From contig NZ_CP166679.1 of the NCBI RefSeq assembly GCF_041320605.1, positions 2,280,001-2,344,000 on the forward strand: 64,000 bases of DNA, written 5' to 3'. The notes below the pieces were generated by a model, which saw only the letters and a program-made list of their open reading frames with translations, was not told the origin of the DNA and searched no databases. The translations under genes were made by a program, and so were the position numbers. Positions within the stretch are counted from its first letter, which is position 1, and each line of letters starts with the position of its first letter. Below are positions 35,923 through 45,433 of the stretch, in pieces. This DNA comes from Arenibacter antarcticus. Its GTDB lineage: Bacteria; Bacteroidota; Bacteroidia; Flavobacteriales; Flavobacteriaceae.

Positions 35923-37437
35923 TTAATAGCCTGGATTTTGTTCCAAGTTTGTATTTAACAAAATATCCCGATCTGGTAAAGGCCACAAGTAATCCCTTGT
36001 GGCATTAAAACTTCGTTTTTCAATTACATTTCCATCTTTATCCAAACCATCTGCATTCAAAACGGTTTCTGCTGTTTTCCATCTGATAATGTCTTTGTAA
36101 TATAGACCTTCACCTGCAAATTCAATTCTTCTTTCTAAACGGAGAATATTGCGAAACTCTTCCTTGCTTAGCCCTGGTATAACATTTGGCATAGCTACAG
36201 ATATTCGATTCCTAACATTGTTAATGGCTTCATAAGCTCGATCGGTTGGTCCATTTAATTCGTTTTCCGCTTCGGCAATAGTTAGTAATACTTCAGCATA
36301 TCGAATAAGGATAGGATTTATTTCAGACTGATTAGGCTGAGGTGCTGTCCTTTTAACATCATCAACATAATAAGTATACTTTTTAAAAGCATATCCCGTC
36401 AAATCAGCAAATAATTCATCTCCAGTCACTAATTCTCCATTGAACATTGATCCTATTGTAATTAATGTCTGGGATAGTCGTGGGTCTCTATTTGCATTTG
36501 GACTCGCTTGGTCAAATAAAGGTGAAGTGGTAATCGGTTCTCCATCGGTCATCAAATACGCGTCGTATAAATCCTTCAACACATTTCCTTGTTGGAACAA
36601 TTCATGGTAGTTATTTGTTACTTCAGGAAATTGGAACTGTACATCGAAAATCACTTCATTATTACCTTCATTTTCTAGAAGAAATAAGCCGCGATAATCC
36701 GGGAAAAGGTCGTATATGTTTAAATCTATAACAGCTTGTGCAGCGGAGAGTGCTTTATCCCAGTCCTCATTATATAGTGCAGTCCTAGCTTTCAAGGCTA
36801 AAGCTGCGCCCTTTGTAATACGTCCTTTATCGGTACTAGGATATGAAATAGGTAAATCCGCAGCGGCAACATCAAGATCATTATAAATTACCTCTAAGAC
36901 TTCTGCCTTGGTATTACGGGGTAATTGACCCTGGGTATTATTATTAGGAGTTTCTAATATTAAAGGTACCCCACCATAATACTCTATTAAATTAAGATAA
37001 TAAAAAGCCCTCAAAAATCGCGCTTCAGCTTTAAAACGCTTCTTCAGTTCCTCGTTCATTGGAACCAAATCTATATTATCCAGTAACGTATTAGTTCTTC
37101 CGATACCTTCATATGAAATTCTGTAACGAGAATTTACAAGTGGTAGCGTAGGATTATTGTTGCCTTTTGCGATTGAAGAGGCTCCGCTTCCGTCATCGAT
37201 CTCAAATGCATTTGGTGTTAGGTCCTCAAGCTTTAGTAACCATGACCCTTCTCCTCTATAAGGGCCTAACAATGTTTCGTAGCAACCGGTAAGGGCAGAT
37301 TCCGCATTGACTTCTGAAGTCCAAAAAGTTTCTACACTACTTTGGTCCGCTGGTTCTAAGTTCAGTAGATCTTCAGAACAACTATAAGATACCATATTCA
37401 GACTGAGAATAATGATTATATATATGTTTTTTTTCAT
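35923..37437 (-). CDS. RagB/SusD-family surface glycan-binding lipoprotein (locus 2)
   Basis: 504 residues. A lipoprotein signal ends MVSYSC. SusD features in order: LEPADQSSVETFWTSEVNAESALTGCYETL at the N-terminus, EARFLRAFYYLNLIEYYGGVPLI (about residue 140, the classic TPR helix block), KGAALALKARTALY, ILIRYAEVLLTIAEAENELNG (about 385) and the C-terminal RRIEFAGEGLYYKDIIRWK and DYLWPLPDRDILLN. This is the classical SusD form, unlike the SusD-like_2 type of locus 1. It starts 12 bases after susC. Confidence 0.96.
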   Translation of the reverse strand: MKKNIYIIIILSLNMVSYSCSEDLLNLEPADQSSVETFWTSEVNAESALTGCYETLLGPYRGEGSWLLKLEDLTPNAFEIDDGSGASSIAKGNNNPTLPLVNSRYRISYEGIGRTNTLLDNIDLVPMNEELKKRFKAEARFLRAFYYLNLIEYYGGVPLILETPNNNTQGQLPRNTKAEVLEVIYNDLDVAAADLPISYPSTDKGRITKGAALALKARTALYNEDWDKALSAAQAVIDLNIYDLFPDYRGLFLLENEGNNEVIFDVQFQFPEVTNNYHELFQQGNVLKDLYDAYLMTDGEPITTSPLFDQASPNANRDPRLSQTLITIGSMFNGELVTGDELFADLTGYAFKKYTYYVDDVKRTAPQPNQSEINPILIRYAEVLLTIAEAENELNGPTDRAYEAINNVRNRISVAMPNVIPGLSKEEFRNILRLERRIEFAGEGLYYKDIIRWKTAETVLNADGLDKDGNVIEKRSFNATRDYLWPLPDRDILLNTNLEQNPGY

Positions 37438-37449
37438 GATATTTTTATT

Positions 37450-40400
37450 TTAGAAAGATAAATTGAATCCAAGGGTGTATATCTTCGTAGATGGATAATT
37501 GTAGAAATTATTACCTAGCAATTCTGTTTCAGGATCAAAATCCTTTAATGATGTAAACGTAAGAAGGTTCTGTGCATTACAGAAGATTGATAACTTGTTA
37601 AGTCCAATCTTAGTTAACAATTCTTGCTTAAAATCATAGGTAAGTTGTATGTTTTTCAACCTTAGGTAAGAAGCATCAAGAAGCCAATAATTACTATCTC
37701 TAAAAAGCGTGTTTTGCGTATCTTGATATCTTGTGATAATTGGAAAACCTGCATCTCGATTGTCCGGGGTCCAAGAATCATTCGCCCAACCCACTGGCAA
37801 GGCGGTTCCAAACCAAAAAGGTACTCCCGTTACATGTTTATTATATGTTTGCACATCTCCAACCCCCTGCCAAAATGTATTTAGAGAAAGATTTTTATAA
37901 GCTAATTTGATGTTAAATGAATAGGTGTATTTTGGTATGGTATTACCATCCGCTACTCTGTCATTTTGATCAATAACACCATTATTATCCAAATCTTTAA
38001 ATTTAATATAACCTGGTTGAGTATCCGCACCTTGAAAGGCATGGGAGTCAATTTCCTCTTGAGATTGAAACAAACCATCGGCCTGATAAAGATAAAACTG
38101 ATTAATCGGTTTCCCTTCTTCTGTGATATTAAAAGGCCCCCTACCATCCGACGATAAATCTTCGAGTATTATCTCACCATTTAAATCCACAACCTTGTTG
38201 GTAATATAGGTAAAATTACCAGAAACATCATATCTGAAATCACCAAGAATATTTCGATGTCCCAATGCTATTTCCACACCTTTATTTTCAATTGAACCTA
38301 TATTTCTAATTGGACCACCTAGAGAACCTACCTGAGAAGGAATCCCAACGGGTCGTAAGACGTCCTTAGTGGTTTTATTGAAGTACTCAATACTGGTAGA
38401 GAATTTCCCACCTAAAAAAGTGGCATCTATCCCGAAATTGGAGATTGTAGTAGTTTCCCAAGAAATCTCGTCATCATTATCTACAAGAACTGCTGTACCA
38501 GGGTTAATATTACCTCCGAAGATATAATCCTGGCCGGGCGCTATTAAATCCAAATAACGAAATAAGCCTATTCGTTCATTCCCTAATTGCCCCCAAGAAG
38601 TCCTAACCTTTAGTTGGCCCAACCAATCAACATCTTTAAGGAATTGTTCTTCGTTTAATCTCCATCCTGCTGAAACTGATGGGAAAAAGCCCCATTTGTT
38701 GCCTTTGGCGAACTTAGAGGATCCATCGTAGCGAAAATTCGCCTCAAATAGATATTTACTATCCAATACGTAATTGGCACGTCCAAAGTAAGATATTAGG
38801 GTAGATTCGGTTGAAGTCCCGGATACAACAGGATTGGTGCTACCCGCATTCAGCTCATATAAATTATTGCTAAGGTACCCTTCATTACTTGCGGTAAAAA
38901 AACTCCGATCGAATTTCTCATAGCTATTTCCTAGTAAGATGGATAAATCCGTATCATCGCTGAATGCTTTGTTCCAATTTAAAGTGTTAACCACAGTCAA
39001 ATTTTGAGATTCATCATCTCTTTGGTCAACTCCTCTTTCTTGTCCTTGAAAGGTTACGAAAGGATTTCCTCCAGCCTGAATTTGCGTAGGCTCTTTTGTT
39101 TTAGCGTCGTACAATACAATACGGGGAGTGAAAATTTTTCTTCGTTGAGCATCATTTGTGTAACCTAGATTAAGTTTATAATCTATATTAAACGGAAGCT
39201 TAATTTCAGCATAGGTATTTAAAAACAATTTAAGGCCCCTTATATTACTATCACCTTCATCTGCAAGTGCCAGAGGATTTCGAAATCTTCGATGTCCAGG
39301 GATATCAAAAAAATTCATTCCGTAATTTCCATCTTCTAATTTTGCTGGGTGATAAGATTGAGCTTTAAAAATCATTTCCATGATTTCCGTTATTCCCACA
39401 ACAGGCTCGTTTCTAGTTTTATGTGAAACATTAAAAGTCCCTCCAATTGTTATGCTTTTGTTCATAACCGAACTAACATTAAGGTTTGCTGTATACCTTT
39501 CCGAATCGGTGCTCCTCAAAACCCCATTTTGATCAAGGAGGCCCAAGGACAGGGAAAAGGAAGTTTTGTCACTCCCACCGGTGAATCTTAAATTATGCTC
39601 ATGCATCAATGCTGGATCGAACATTATATCATGCCAATCATTACTCGGATAGGTATAGGGATCAGTTTGCATGCCGGTACTATATTCGTCAATTAAACTT
39701 TGCGGAAAAACCAGTGCGTTCTCGCTGGTACCAAAGTTTAATTGTGCTTGGGAATATAATTCCATCCACCTAATAGGATCTTTTATGACCCTTGGTAAAG
39801 AGATTACCTCTTGGATACCGACCGATGAGCTATAGGTTATTTCAGATTTTTGGGATCCCTTCTTAGTTGTTACCAATACCACTCCGTTAGCCGCACGTGA
39901 GCCATAAATTGCAGCAGAAGCAGCATCTTTTAAAACAGTAATACTTTCAATGTCATTAGGATTTAAATCGTTCATAGAGAATTCAATTCCATTCACCAAA
40001 ATTAGAGGATTATTATCGTTCAATGTGCCAACTCCTCTTACCCTAATAGTTGCAGCATCGTTTCCTGGTTGACCTCCGACTTGATTTATATATACACCTT
40101 GCATTCCCTGAAGTGCCTGACTAGCACTGGTAATTGGCCTATTCTCTAAATCTTCACTTCCAATACTGGAAACAGCACCGGTTAGGTTCAATTTCTTTTG
40201 AGTTCCAAAACCTACCACCACCACCTCGTCAAGCCCTGCGGAACTTTCCTCTAGAATTATATTAAGATTGGTCTGTTGCATTACATCAATCTCTTTGGTA
40301 GCAAAACCGACATACGAAACTACTAAAATCGCATTGTTGTCTTTTAAATCTATAGAAAAATTGCCATCAAAATCTGCTTGTGTACCATTGGTAGTCCCTT

Positions 40401-40893
40401 TTTCTAAAATGTTAGCACCTGACAATGGTATTCCTTCATTATCCATTACTGTTCCCATTACATTCTGTTGCAATTCTTGAATTTGAATATAACTTTGATC
40501 GTAATTGGTAGTTTTTAATTTAGTGGGAACAACATCTGGTTTTTTTAATAAAATTTGCTTTTTACGAACCTCATAGGTAATATTTGTTCCAGTAAAAAGT
40601 TTATCGAGAATATCAGAAATTCTTTCTCTATCCGCTTTTATATCTACTGTTATTTTCACATCTATTTTCTGTGTGTCAACAAAAAATTTAAATTCTGAAA
40701 TGGTTTCAATTCGGCTAAGGACTTCACTTAGCTTTACATCGTTCATTTCAAGAGATATCCTAGTATTTTGTGAATAGGTGGTGGCATTGATCTGCAACAT
40801 AAAAACGAAAAGGAAAAATGCAGTCAGCTTCATTTTAAGATCAAATTTTGGAGTGAGCATAAAGGAACACCCGAATATAATCAGTTTTTTCAT
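37450..40893 (-). CDS. SusC/RagA TonB-linked outer-membrane transporter (locus 2)
   Basis: 1147 residues from the ATG at 40893; an upstream in-frame start would add 24 residues over the conserved hairpin region, so the MKKLIIFG start is chosen. The extended N-terminus contains FDLKMKLT, also seen in the other two SusC proteins here. Order: signal peptide, STN domain (about residues 42-118), carboxypeptidase-regulatory-like domain with GTVMDNEGIPLSGANILEKGTTNGTQADFDG, DEVVVVGFGTQKK, a plug domain with VLKDAASAAIYGSRAANGVVLVTT, and a barrel ending LGFNLSF. The STN domain implies control through the FecR protein at 41049-42215. Confidence 0.95.
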   Translation of the reverse strand: MKKLIIFGCSFMLTPKFDLKMKLTAFFLFVFMLQINATTYSQNTRISLEMNDVKLSEVLSRIETISEFKFFVDTQKIDVKITVDIKADRERISDILDKLFTGTNITYEVRKKQILLKKPDVVPTKLKTTNYDQSYIQIQELQQNVMGTVMDNEGIPLSGANILEKGTTNGTQADFDGNFSIDLKDNNAILVVSYVGFATKEIDVMQQTNLNIILEESSAGLDEVVVVGFGTQKKLNLTGAVSSIGSEDLENRPITSASQALQGMQGVYINQVGGQPGNDAATIRVRGVGTLNDNNPLILVNGIEFSMNDLNPNDIESITVLKDAASAAIYGSRAANGVVLVTTKKGSQKSEITYSSSVGIQEVISLPRVIKDPIRWMELYSQAQLNFGTSENALVFPQSLIDEYSTGMQTDPYTYPSNDWHDIMFDPALMHEHNLRFTGGSDKTSFSLSLGLLDQNGVLRSTDSERYTANLNVSSVMNKSITIGGTFNVSHKTRNEPVVGITEIMEMIFKAQSYHPAKLEDGNYGMNFFDIPGHRRFRNPLALADEGDSNIRGLKLFLNTYAEIKLPFNIDYKLNLGYTNDAQRRKIFTPRIVLYDAKTKEPTQIQAGGNPFVTFQGQERGVDQRDDESQNLTVVNTLNWNKAFSDDTDLSILLGNSYEKFDRSFFTASNEGYLSNNLYELNAGSTNPVVSGTSTESTLISYFGRANYVLDSKYLFEANFRYDGSSKFAKGNKWGFFPSVSAGWRLNEEQFLKDVDWLGQLKVRTSWGQLGNERIGLFRYLDLIAPGQDYIFGGNINPGTAVLVDNDDEISWETTTISNFGIDATFLGGKFSTSIEYFNKTTKDVLRPVGIPSQVGSLGGPIRNIGSIENKGVEIALGHRNILGDFRYDVSGNFTYITNKVVDLNGEIILEDLSSDGRGPFNITEEGKPINQFYLYQADGLFQSQEEIDSHAFQGADTQPGYIKFKDLDNNGVIDQNDRVADGNTIPKYTYSFNIKLAYKNLSLNTFWQGVGDVQTYNKHVTGVPFWFGTALPVGWANDSWTPDNRDAGFPIITRYQDTQNTLFRDSNYWLLDASYLRLKNIQLTYDFKQELLTKIGLNKLSIFCNAQNLLTFTSLKDFDPETELLGNNFYNYPSTKIYTLGFNLSF

Positions 40894-40945
40894 AGCTTTG
40901 ATATGGTTATTAATTGGTAACTCTGTTTTTGACCGCACCTTTAGG

Positions 40946-40972
40946 TCGGGAAATGTTACGAGCATTTTCCGA
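40946..40972 (-). promoter_or_regulatory. Leader hairpin upstream of susC (copy 2)
   Basis: In the sense (minus) direction: TCGGAAAATG, a 7-base loop, CATTTCCCGA, about 53 bases before the susC start. Stem, loop size and position match the hairpins before the other two susC genes. On the plus strand the stem is followed by T6, as in a terminator for antisense transcription. Confidence 0.7.
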
Positions 40973-41048
40973 TTTTTTATTAGGGGTTGGTCCTATATTT
41001 ACTTTTATTAAATGTTATATTTCATTGGCAATTTTTGGTTATAGTTAG

Positions 41049-42215
41049 TTATTTTATAATTATTTGATTTTCTTCCATTGAATAATCTATTCCGTAAGTC
41101 CTATCTAGAATTTCCAGAATCTCTTCTATACTTTCTTCCTCAAAATTTGCACTGAAAGTATTATTGTCTAAATCTTCATTTGTGTTAATAATGGTTACAT
41201 TGTAACGTCGCTCCAATTGCTTACGGATTTGTTTAAAGGGTACGTCCCTAAAAATGAGCTTGCCTTGCAACCAAGAAATATAAAGGGAAGTGTCCACCTT
41301 ATCTATATTGAAATCCAGTCTTTCCTTGCTCCACGTGCCTCTTTGTCCGGGAACAAGATGTAAGTTTATCCGGTTCTTTTCTGTGGATATGGAATCATAC
41401 AACTGTACACTTCCGGAAACTAAGACCGTACTAGTTTGTCTATCTTCGCTGTATGCAGAAACATTAAATTCTGTGCCTAGCACCCTTACGTTAACAGCTC
41501 CTGTTTTAACTATAAATGGAAGCTCCTTATTCTCGGTTACGTTAAAAAAGGCTTCTCCTTTTAGAGATACCTCTCTAAAATTCTCGGCTGCAAAACTTAT
41601 AGGGTATCTTAAAACAGATCCAGAATTAACGTATACTATAGTGCCATCCGACAGTTCTACTTCGAACTTTTTTCCATAAGGGACACTTAGTTCATTATAT
41701 TTTATTTCTTCAGAATGGTATACTGGATTATATTTAATTTTATCCCCTGTCTGCACAGCGATAATATTCCCTTCAGAATCCATAATATTATTACTACCTG
41801 TCCCTTTAATTATCTCTAGCTTACCATTACCTAATTGTAGATTTACTTCTTTATTAGCGATAATTAGGGTTTCTTGCCCATTGTTGGATCTTGATAAGAA
41901 TGTCAACCCTATCCCTAATCCAACTAAACCTAAAAAAATGGCGGCATATTTCCAATATGTTGGAATCGCTCGCCTTTTTGGTTTTTTCACAGGGATAGAC
42001 GGTTTTCTAATTTGATTCAGAAAATCTTCGAAGGCACTTTCTGGATCTGTTTTTAAATATTTCTTGGATAAAAGATAATCCATTTCCATGAAATCCGTAA
42101 AATTCTTTTTCACTTCTTCCGAGGAATATTCCTTTAGATAGTCATACATCTTTGCCTCCGTCACTTTTCCATCCAAGTAATCTTGAATAAGATGCTCTAA
42201 GTTACTATTCTTCAT
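41049..42215 (-). CDS. FecR-family anti-sigma factor (locus 2)
   Basis: 388 residues. A cytoplasmic N-terminal domain (about 1-80) precedes one transmembrane helix (about 88-108, WKYAAIFLGLVGLGIGLTFL). The periplasmic FecR domain shows LSVPYGKKFEVELSDGTIVYVNSGSVLRYP and VSLKGEAFFNVTENKELPFIV, and a C-terminal STN-like domain (LIFRDVPFKQIRKQLERRYNVTI) completes it. It lies between susC (same strand) and the divergent sigma-factor gene at 42350, and should hold that sigma factor until SusC binds substrate. Confidence 0.93.
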   Translation of the reverse strand: MKNSNLEHLIQDYLDGKVTEAKMYDYLKEYSSEEVKKNFTDFMEMDYLLSKKYLKTDPESAFEDFLNQIRKPSIPVKKPKRRAIPTYWKYAAIFLGLVGLGIGLTFLSRSNNGQETLIIANKEVNLQLGNGKLEIIKGTGSNNIMDSEGNIIAVQTGDKIKYNPVYHSEEIKYNELSVPYGKKFEVELSDGTIVYVNSGSVLRYPISFAAENFREVSLKGEAFFNVTENKELPFIVKTGAVNVRVLGTEFNVSAYSEDRQTSTVLVSGSVQLYDSISTEKNRINLHLVPGQRGTWSKERLDFNIDKVDTSLYISWLQGKLIFRDVPFKQIRKQLERRYNVTIINTNEDLDNNTFSANFEEESIEEILEILDRTYGIDYSMEENQIIIK

Positions 42216-42349
42216 AGTTAAATTATCATTTACATTAGTATGACCCCAATTTTATTCTAATCCCTACATTATTTTTGACTTTTATTTTTATTTCCGTAGA
42301 TTTTAAAGAATTTTATATAGATTAACATCTTATCAACCATATAAACATT

Positions 42350-42937
42350 TTGTACAAGAAAGATACTTTATTTCTAGACGGCCTTAAAAATGGAGAAGAA
42401 AGGGCTTATGAAAACCTATACCATAAATACTATACAAGTCTAGTAATGTATTGCTATAACTTAACCAAGGACCAAGACCGAGCAGAGGATATTGTACAAC
42501 AAACCTTTGTGAAAATTTGGATTAAAAGGGAAACCCTAGATATCCATTCTTCTTTTAAGAATTATCTTTATCGGTCTGTTTATAATACCTTTCTTAAAGA
42601 ATACCGAAAGCTTAAAAAAGAAGAGCTTGCACTTTTAGAGCTCAAAAATGATATCCTAGTAGATTTTGAGGAAAGAGATGAAGCAGTTTTAGAAGAAAGA
42701 ATGAAACTGTTAGAAAAGGCCATAGATCAACTCCCGAAAAAAAACAAGGTGGTTTTTTTGCTCAGCAAGAAATCTGGGTACAAGCACAAGGAAATCGCGG
42801 CCCAATTGGATATTTCAGAAAAGGCGGTGGAAAAACATATTAGTCGTGCAACACAGTCCATAAAGACATGGCTCAAGGAGAAAAAAACAAGTTTACTGAT
42901 AGTATTCTTGAGTTGTAATAAGAGTTGTAATAATTAA
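42350..42937 (+). CDS. ECF-type RNA polymerase sigma factor (locus 2)
   Basis: 195 residues from a TTG. The first in-frame ATG lies inside region 2 (about codon 33), so it cannot be the start. Region 2: ERAYENLYHKYYTSLVMYCYNLTKDQDRAEDIVQQTFVKIW (about 17-60). Region 4: QLPKKNKVVFLLSKKSGYKHKEIAAQLDISEKAVEKHISRA (about 125-168). The basic and hydrophobic tail is unremarkable. It is divergent from the FecR gene of locus 2 (134 bases apart). Expected to drive the locus 2 susC promoter. Confidence 0.9.
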   Translation: MYKKDTLFLDGLKNGEERAYENLYHKYYTSLVMYCYNLTKDQDRAEDIVQQTFVKIWIKRETLDIHSSFKNYLYRSVYNTFLKEYRKLKKEELALLELKNDILVDFEERDEAVLEERMKLLEKAIDQLPKKNKVVFLLSKKSGYKHKEIAAQLDISEKAVEKHISRATQSIKTWLKEKKTSLLIVFLSCNKSCNN

Positions 42938-43261
42938 TGTCTCCTGTTCAAGAAAATAATAGTGGTTATATTAAAAATCTAAAGTAAATGCTATGGAAGT
43001 CTAACCCCTTGTTTTTGAGCTTCAAGAGGTTAAGGGAAATTATTTGTTCACTAAGATTTATCTTTAGCATTGTGAAATTAATTTTTATAGATAGGTTTAA
43101 GCTAGATTACAAATAAACTTTTATACCTCTTCATCTCATTGTTAGTTTATTACTGGATTAAAATAATTATATAGAGATAGAAGGATTAGAATATTTCAGA
43201 TGTCACATAGTATGGTTAAGTAGCGAAATGAAAACTGTTGATACCATTAAAACATAATCTA
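42938..43261. other. Intergenic region without a recognised gene
   Basis: About 320 bases between the locus 2 sigma factor and the alpha-CTD-like gene. AT-rich, with no conserved coding sequence, clear terminator or RNA gene seen. Confidence 0.6.
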
Positions 43262-43624
43262 ATGAAAAAAGCCATAACAAAAGATAGGGTCACTTACGAT
43301 GAATTTTTAGAAGCTTTGGCAATTGTAAAGCAATTCAGGAAGCAAGTATCTACACTTTATAAGGAAACGGAAGGAGAGGTGGGATCATTATCCAAATTTA
43401 TCGGTGTGGACAAGAATACCAAAATTTATAGATTACCCTTATCTACAAGAGCAATGAACGTACTGAAAGCAATGGACAATATTGATATCTTGGAAGATAC
43501 GACCGAGGATTTGGCCAAAATCACCTTGACCGAACTTTTACACACTCCGAATGCCGGCCACAAAACCATTGATGAATTTCAAGAGCTTTGTATGTTCGTC
43601 AATTTAAAAATGAAGCGACAATAG
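43262..43624 (+). CDS. Stand-alone RNA polymerase alpha C-terminal-domain-like protein
   Basis: 120 residues from ATG 43262; a TTG at 43238 would add 8 residues. The second half (about residues 58-115: LPLSTRAMNVLKAMDNIDILEDTTEDLAKITLTELLHTPNAGHKTIDEFQELC) has the pattern of the RNA polymerase alpha C-terminal domain, including its helix-hairpin-helix turn (TPNAGHKTIDE resembles the RNFGRKSLDE type). The N-terminal half is helical and unrecognised. No RpoA core is present. It may bind DNA or a transcription factor, or be a domesticated fragment. It lies between glycan loci 2 and 3, next to a broken SRAP gene. Confidence 0.65.
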   Translation: MKKAITKDRVTYDEFLEALAIVKQFRKQVSTLYKETEGEVGSLSKFIGVDKNTKIYRLPLSTRAMNVLKAMDNIDILEDTTEDLAKITLTELLHTPNAGHKTIDEFQELCMFVNLKMKRQ

Positions 43625-43678
43625 AATAGAGACACTCTCCCATACCTCCTTTCCTTGTGCATCACTTGTTGAATTTAT

Positions 43679-43813
43679 TTTTTCAGAAAGGCCATTATCC
43701 AACCAATTTTCTATATCCTCATTCTTTAAGATTACCTGTTTTCTTTTTTTGTTGCGTGTTTTTTCAAAGTGGGGAGTGGCCCCTTTGGAAAGTACCGTAA
43801 TTCCAGAATATTT
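43679..43813 (-). pseudogene. Decayed SRAP (YedK/HMCES-like) peptidase fragment
   Basis: The frame reads KYSGITVLSKGATPHFEKTRNKKRKQVILKNEDIENWLDNGLSEKI. It aligns with the C-terminal part of the intact SRAP protein at 58440-59183 (FTILTKEATPLFEKIHNTKKRRPVILKDEDVETWLNSDLSEKE). In the fragment the active-site histidine is replaced by arginine, the RRPVIL proline is lost, and the N-terminal catalytic cysteine is missing. About 45 residues remain, so it is a relic of a second copy. Confidence 0.75.
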
Positions 43814-43879
43814 CATCCCCCTTTCCTTGAGGGATTTTATTGTAATATATGATCCCAATTTTTATCTATAAGGATTAAT

Positions 43880-45433
43880 TTAATTTACAGGCTCAAACTG
43901 GGCTTTTAAATAATCTCTCCAATATTCTAAATATAGTTCGTCTGAAATATTGGGGTTTAAACCTCTGGATTCCATTTGATTTTTAAATAGTTCGGTCATC
44001 ATATTTTTTGCATACTCAATTTCGTTCGAATCTTCGGGGTATTGCCCTTTATCTGTTTTCCCTATCCATTTTTCTAATTCATTGCTCAATAGCTTTTTTT
44101 CTTTTTCATAACGTTTGTCGTTGATTATGTTAAATAATTCATTGGGGTCATTCTTCAAATCGTAAAGCTCTTCGCTAGCTCTTTTATTCTTCATAAATCT
44201 AGCTTGCTCTTTTGTAAGCAAGCTATCTTTGTACATAATCTGCATGAGCGTCAGTATTGGATATTCATACTTCTTATAAGCATTAAATTGAGTGTATGGG
44301 AGTTCCGGATAGTAATTTCTTATATATTTAAAATCATTGCTACGCACCATTCTTATTCGATCGACCGTCTCATCCCTTCTGTCCCTCATCCCAAAAATAT
44401 ATTTTCTGGGCAGGGCGTTTTGGGCTAGAAAATCACGGCCTTGAATGTTATTTTTGAATTCTATATTGGCGATATTTAAAGTCGTTGGAGCAATATCTAC
44501 ATTGCTAACAAGATTACTGTTACTTGTACCTGGTTCAATTTTTCCTGGCCATTTAACAATTAAGGGCGTATGAAGACCACCATCGTATAAAAACTGTTTC
44601 TCCCTTACATGAGGCCTGCCTTGGTCCCCGAAAAAGAATACCACTGTGTTATCTGAAAGTCCCTCAGCTTCCAATCGATTGAGGATTTCACCTACTTTTT
44701 GATCCATTAGTTGCACTGTCTCTAGATACATTGCCCAATCCTGTCTTACCATTAGCTTATTTGGATAATAAAGTGGCAATTTTATAGTATTAGGGTCAAT
44801 GGGATGGGAAGTGTCTTTTTTAAATGGGCGATGTGGTATGGGAATTTGAATTTGGGAGAAAAATGGCTGCCCTTTTTTTCTTTCCTTCCAATCGGTTCCA
44901 TGATATAAGTCTTTTTTATCATGGATAAAATTGTAATCTGTTTTACCCTTGTTGGTAACGAAATAGCCAGCATCCTTAAAATATTCTGTGATAGGTTTGA
45001 CCCCATTTGGCAAGGAGGCTTTGTATCTGGTCCTGTGTTGCTGAGAACCAATACTTCCGGGGTACATGCCCGTAATTAAGGTTGATCTACTTACCGAGCA
45101 CACGGCTGCCACAGTATACGTATTCAAATATTTTACGCCTTCAGAAGCGAGCTTATCCAGATTGGGAGTGTAAACCAGGGATTCTCCAAAACAATTTAGA
45201 TCGGGGCCTAGATCATCTGCGATGATCCAAAGGATATTTGGCCTATCATCCATTGCGTTGAGTTCTTTTTTTCTGGTATTAAAATCAGGATTATTTTTAT
45301 CTATTTTACTTCCACAACTGATTATCGTTAAGAGTGAGAATATTAAAAAGTAAATTGTCTTATATGGTTTCAAATCCGTTTTGATAACATGGATTTTGAT
45401 AGGATTTTTGTTTGTCAAATAATTTAAACTCAT
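43880..45433 (-). CDS. Sulfatase lipoprotein with atypical CSVSR active site (locus 3)
   Basis: 517 residues. A long N-terminus leads into a lipoprotein signal with C40 (LLTIISCGS). Metal ligands D73-D74 are in IADDLGPD. The formylglycine motif is VCSVSRSTLITGMYPGSIG with C112, but residue 114 is Val where the motif C-x-P/A-x-R has Pro or Ala. Other sulfatase blocks (GKTDYNF, FFFGDQGRPHVREKQFLYDGG) are present. The overall pattern suggests heparan-N-sulfatase-like (S1_8-type) enzymes. The start overlaps the stop of the upstream sulfatase-GDPD gene by 4 bases, so the two are coupled. Confidence 0.88.
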   Translation of the reverse strand: MSLNYLTNKNPIKIHVIKTDLKPYKTIYFLIFSLLTIISCGSKIDKNNPDFNTRKKELNAMDDRPNILWIIADDLGPDLNCFGESLVYTPNLDKLASEGVKYLNTYTVAAVCSVSRSTLITGMYPGSIGSQQHRTRYKASLPNGVKPITEYFKDAGYFVTNKGKTDYNFIHDKKDLYHGTDWKERKKGQPFFSQIQIPIPHRPFKKDTSHPIDPNTIKLPLYYPNKLMVRQDWAMYLETVQLMDQKVGEILNRLEAEGLSDNTVVFFFGDQGRPHVREKQFLYDGGLHTPLIVKWPGKIEPGTSNSNLVSNVDIAPTTLNIANIEFKNNIQGRDFLAQNALPRKYIFGMRDRRDETVDRIRMVRSNDFKYIRNYYPELPYTQFNAYKKYEYPILTLMQIMYKDSLLTKEQARFMKNKRASEELYDLKNDPNELFNIINDKRYEKEKKLLSNELEKWIGKTDKGQYPEDSNEIEYAKNMMTELFKNQMESRGLNPNISDELYLEYWRDYLKAQFEPVN

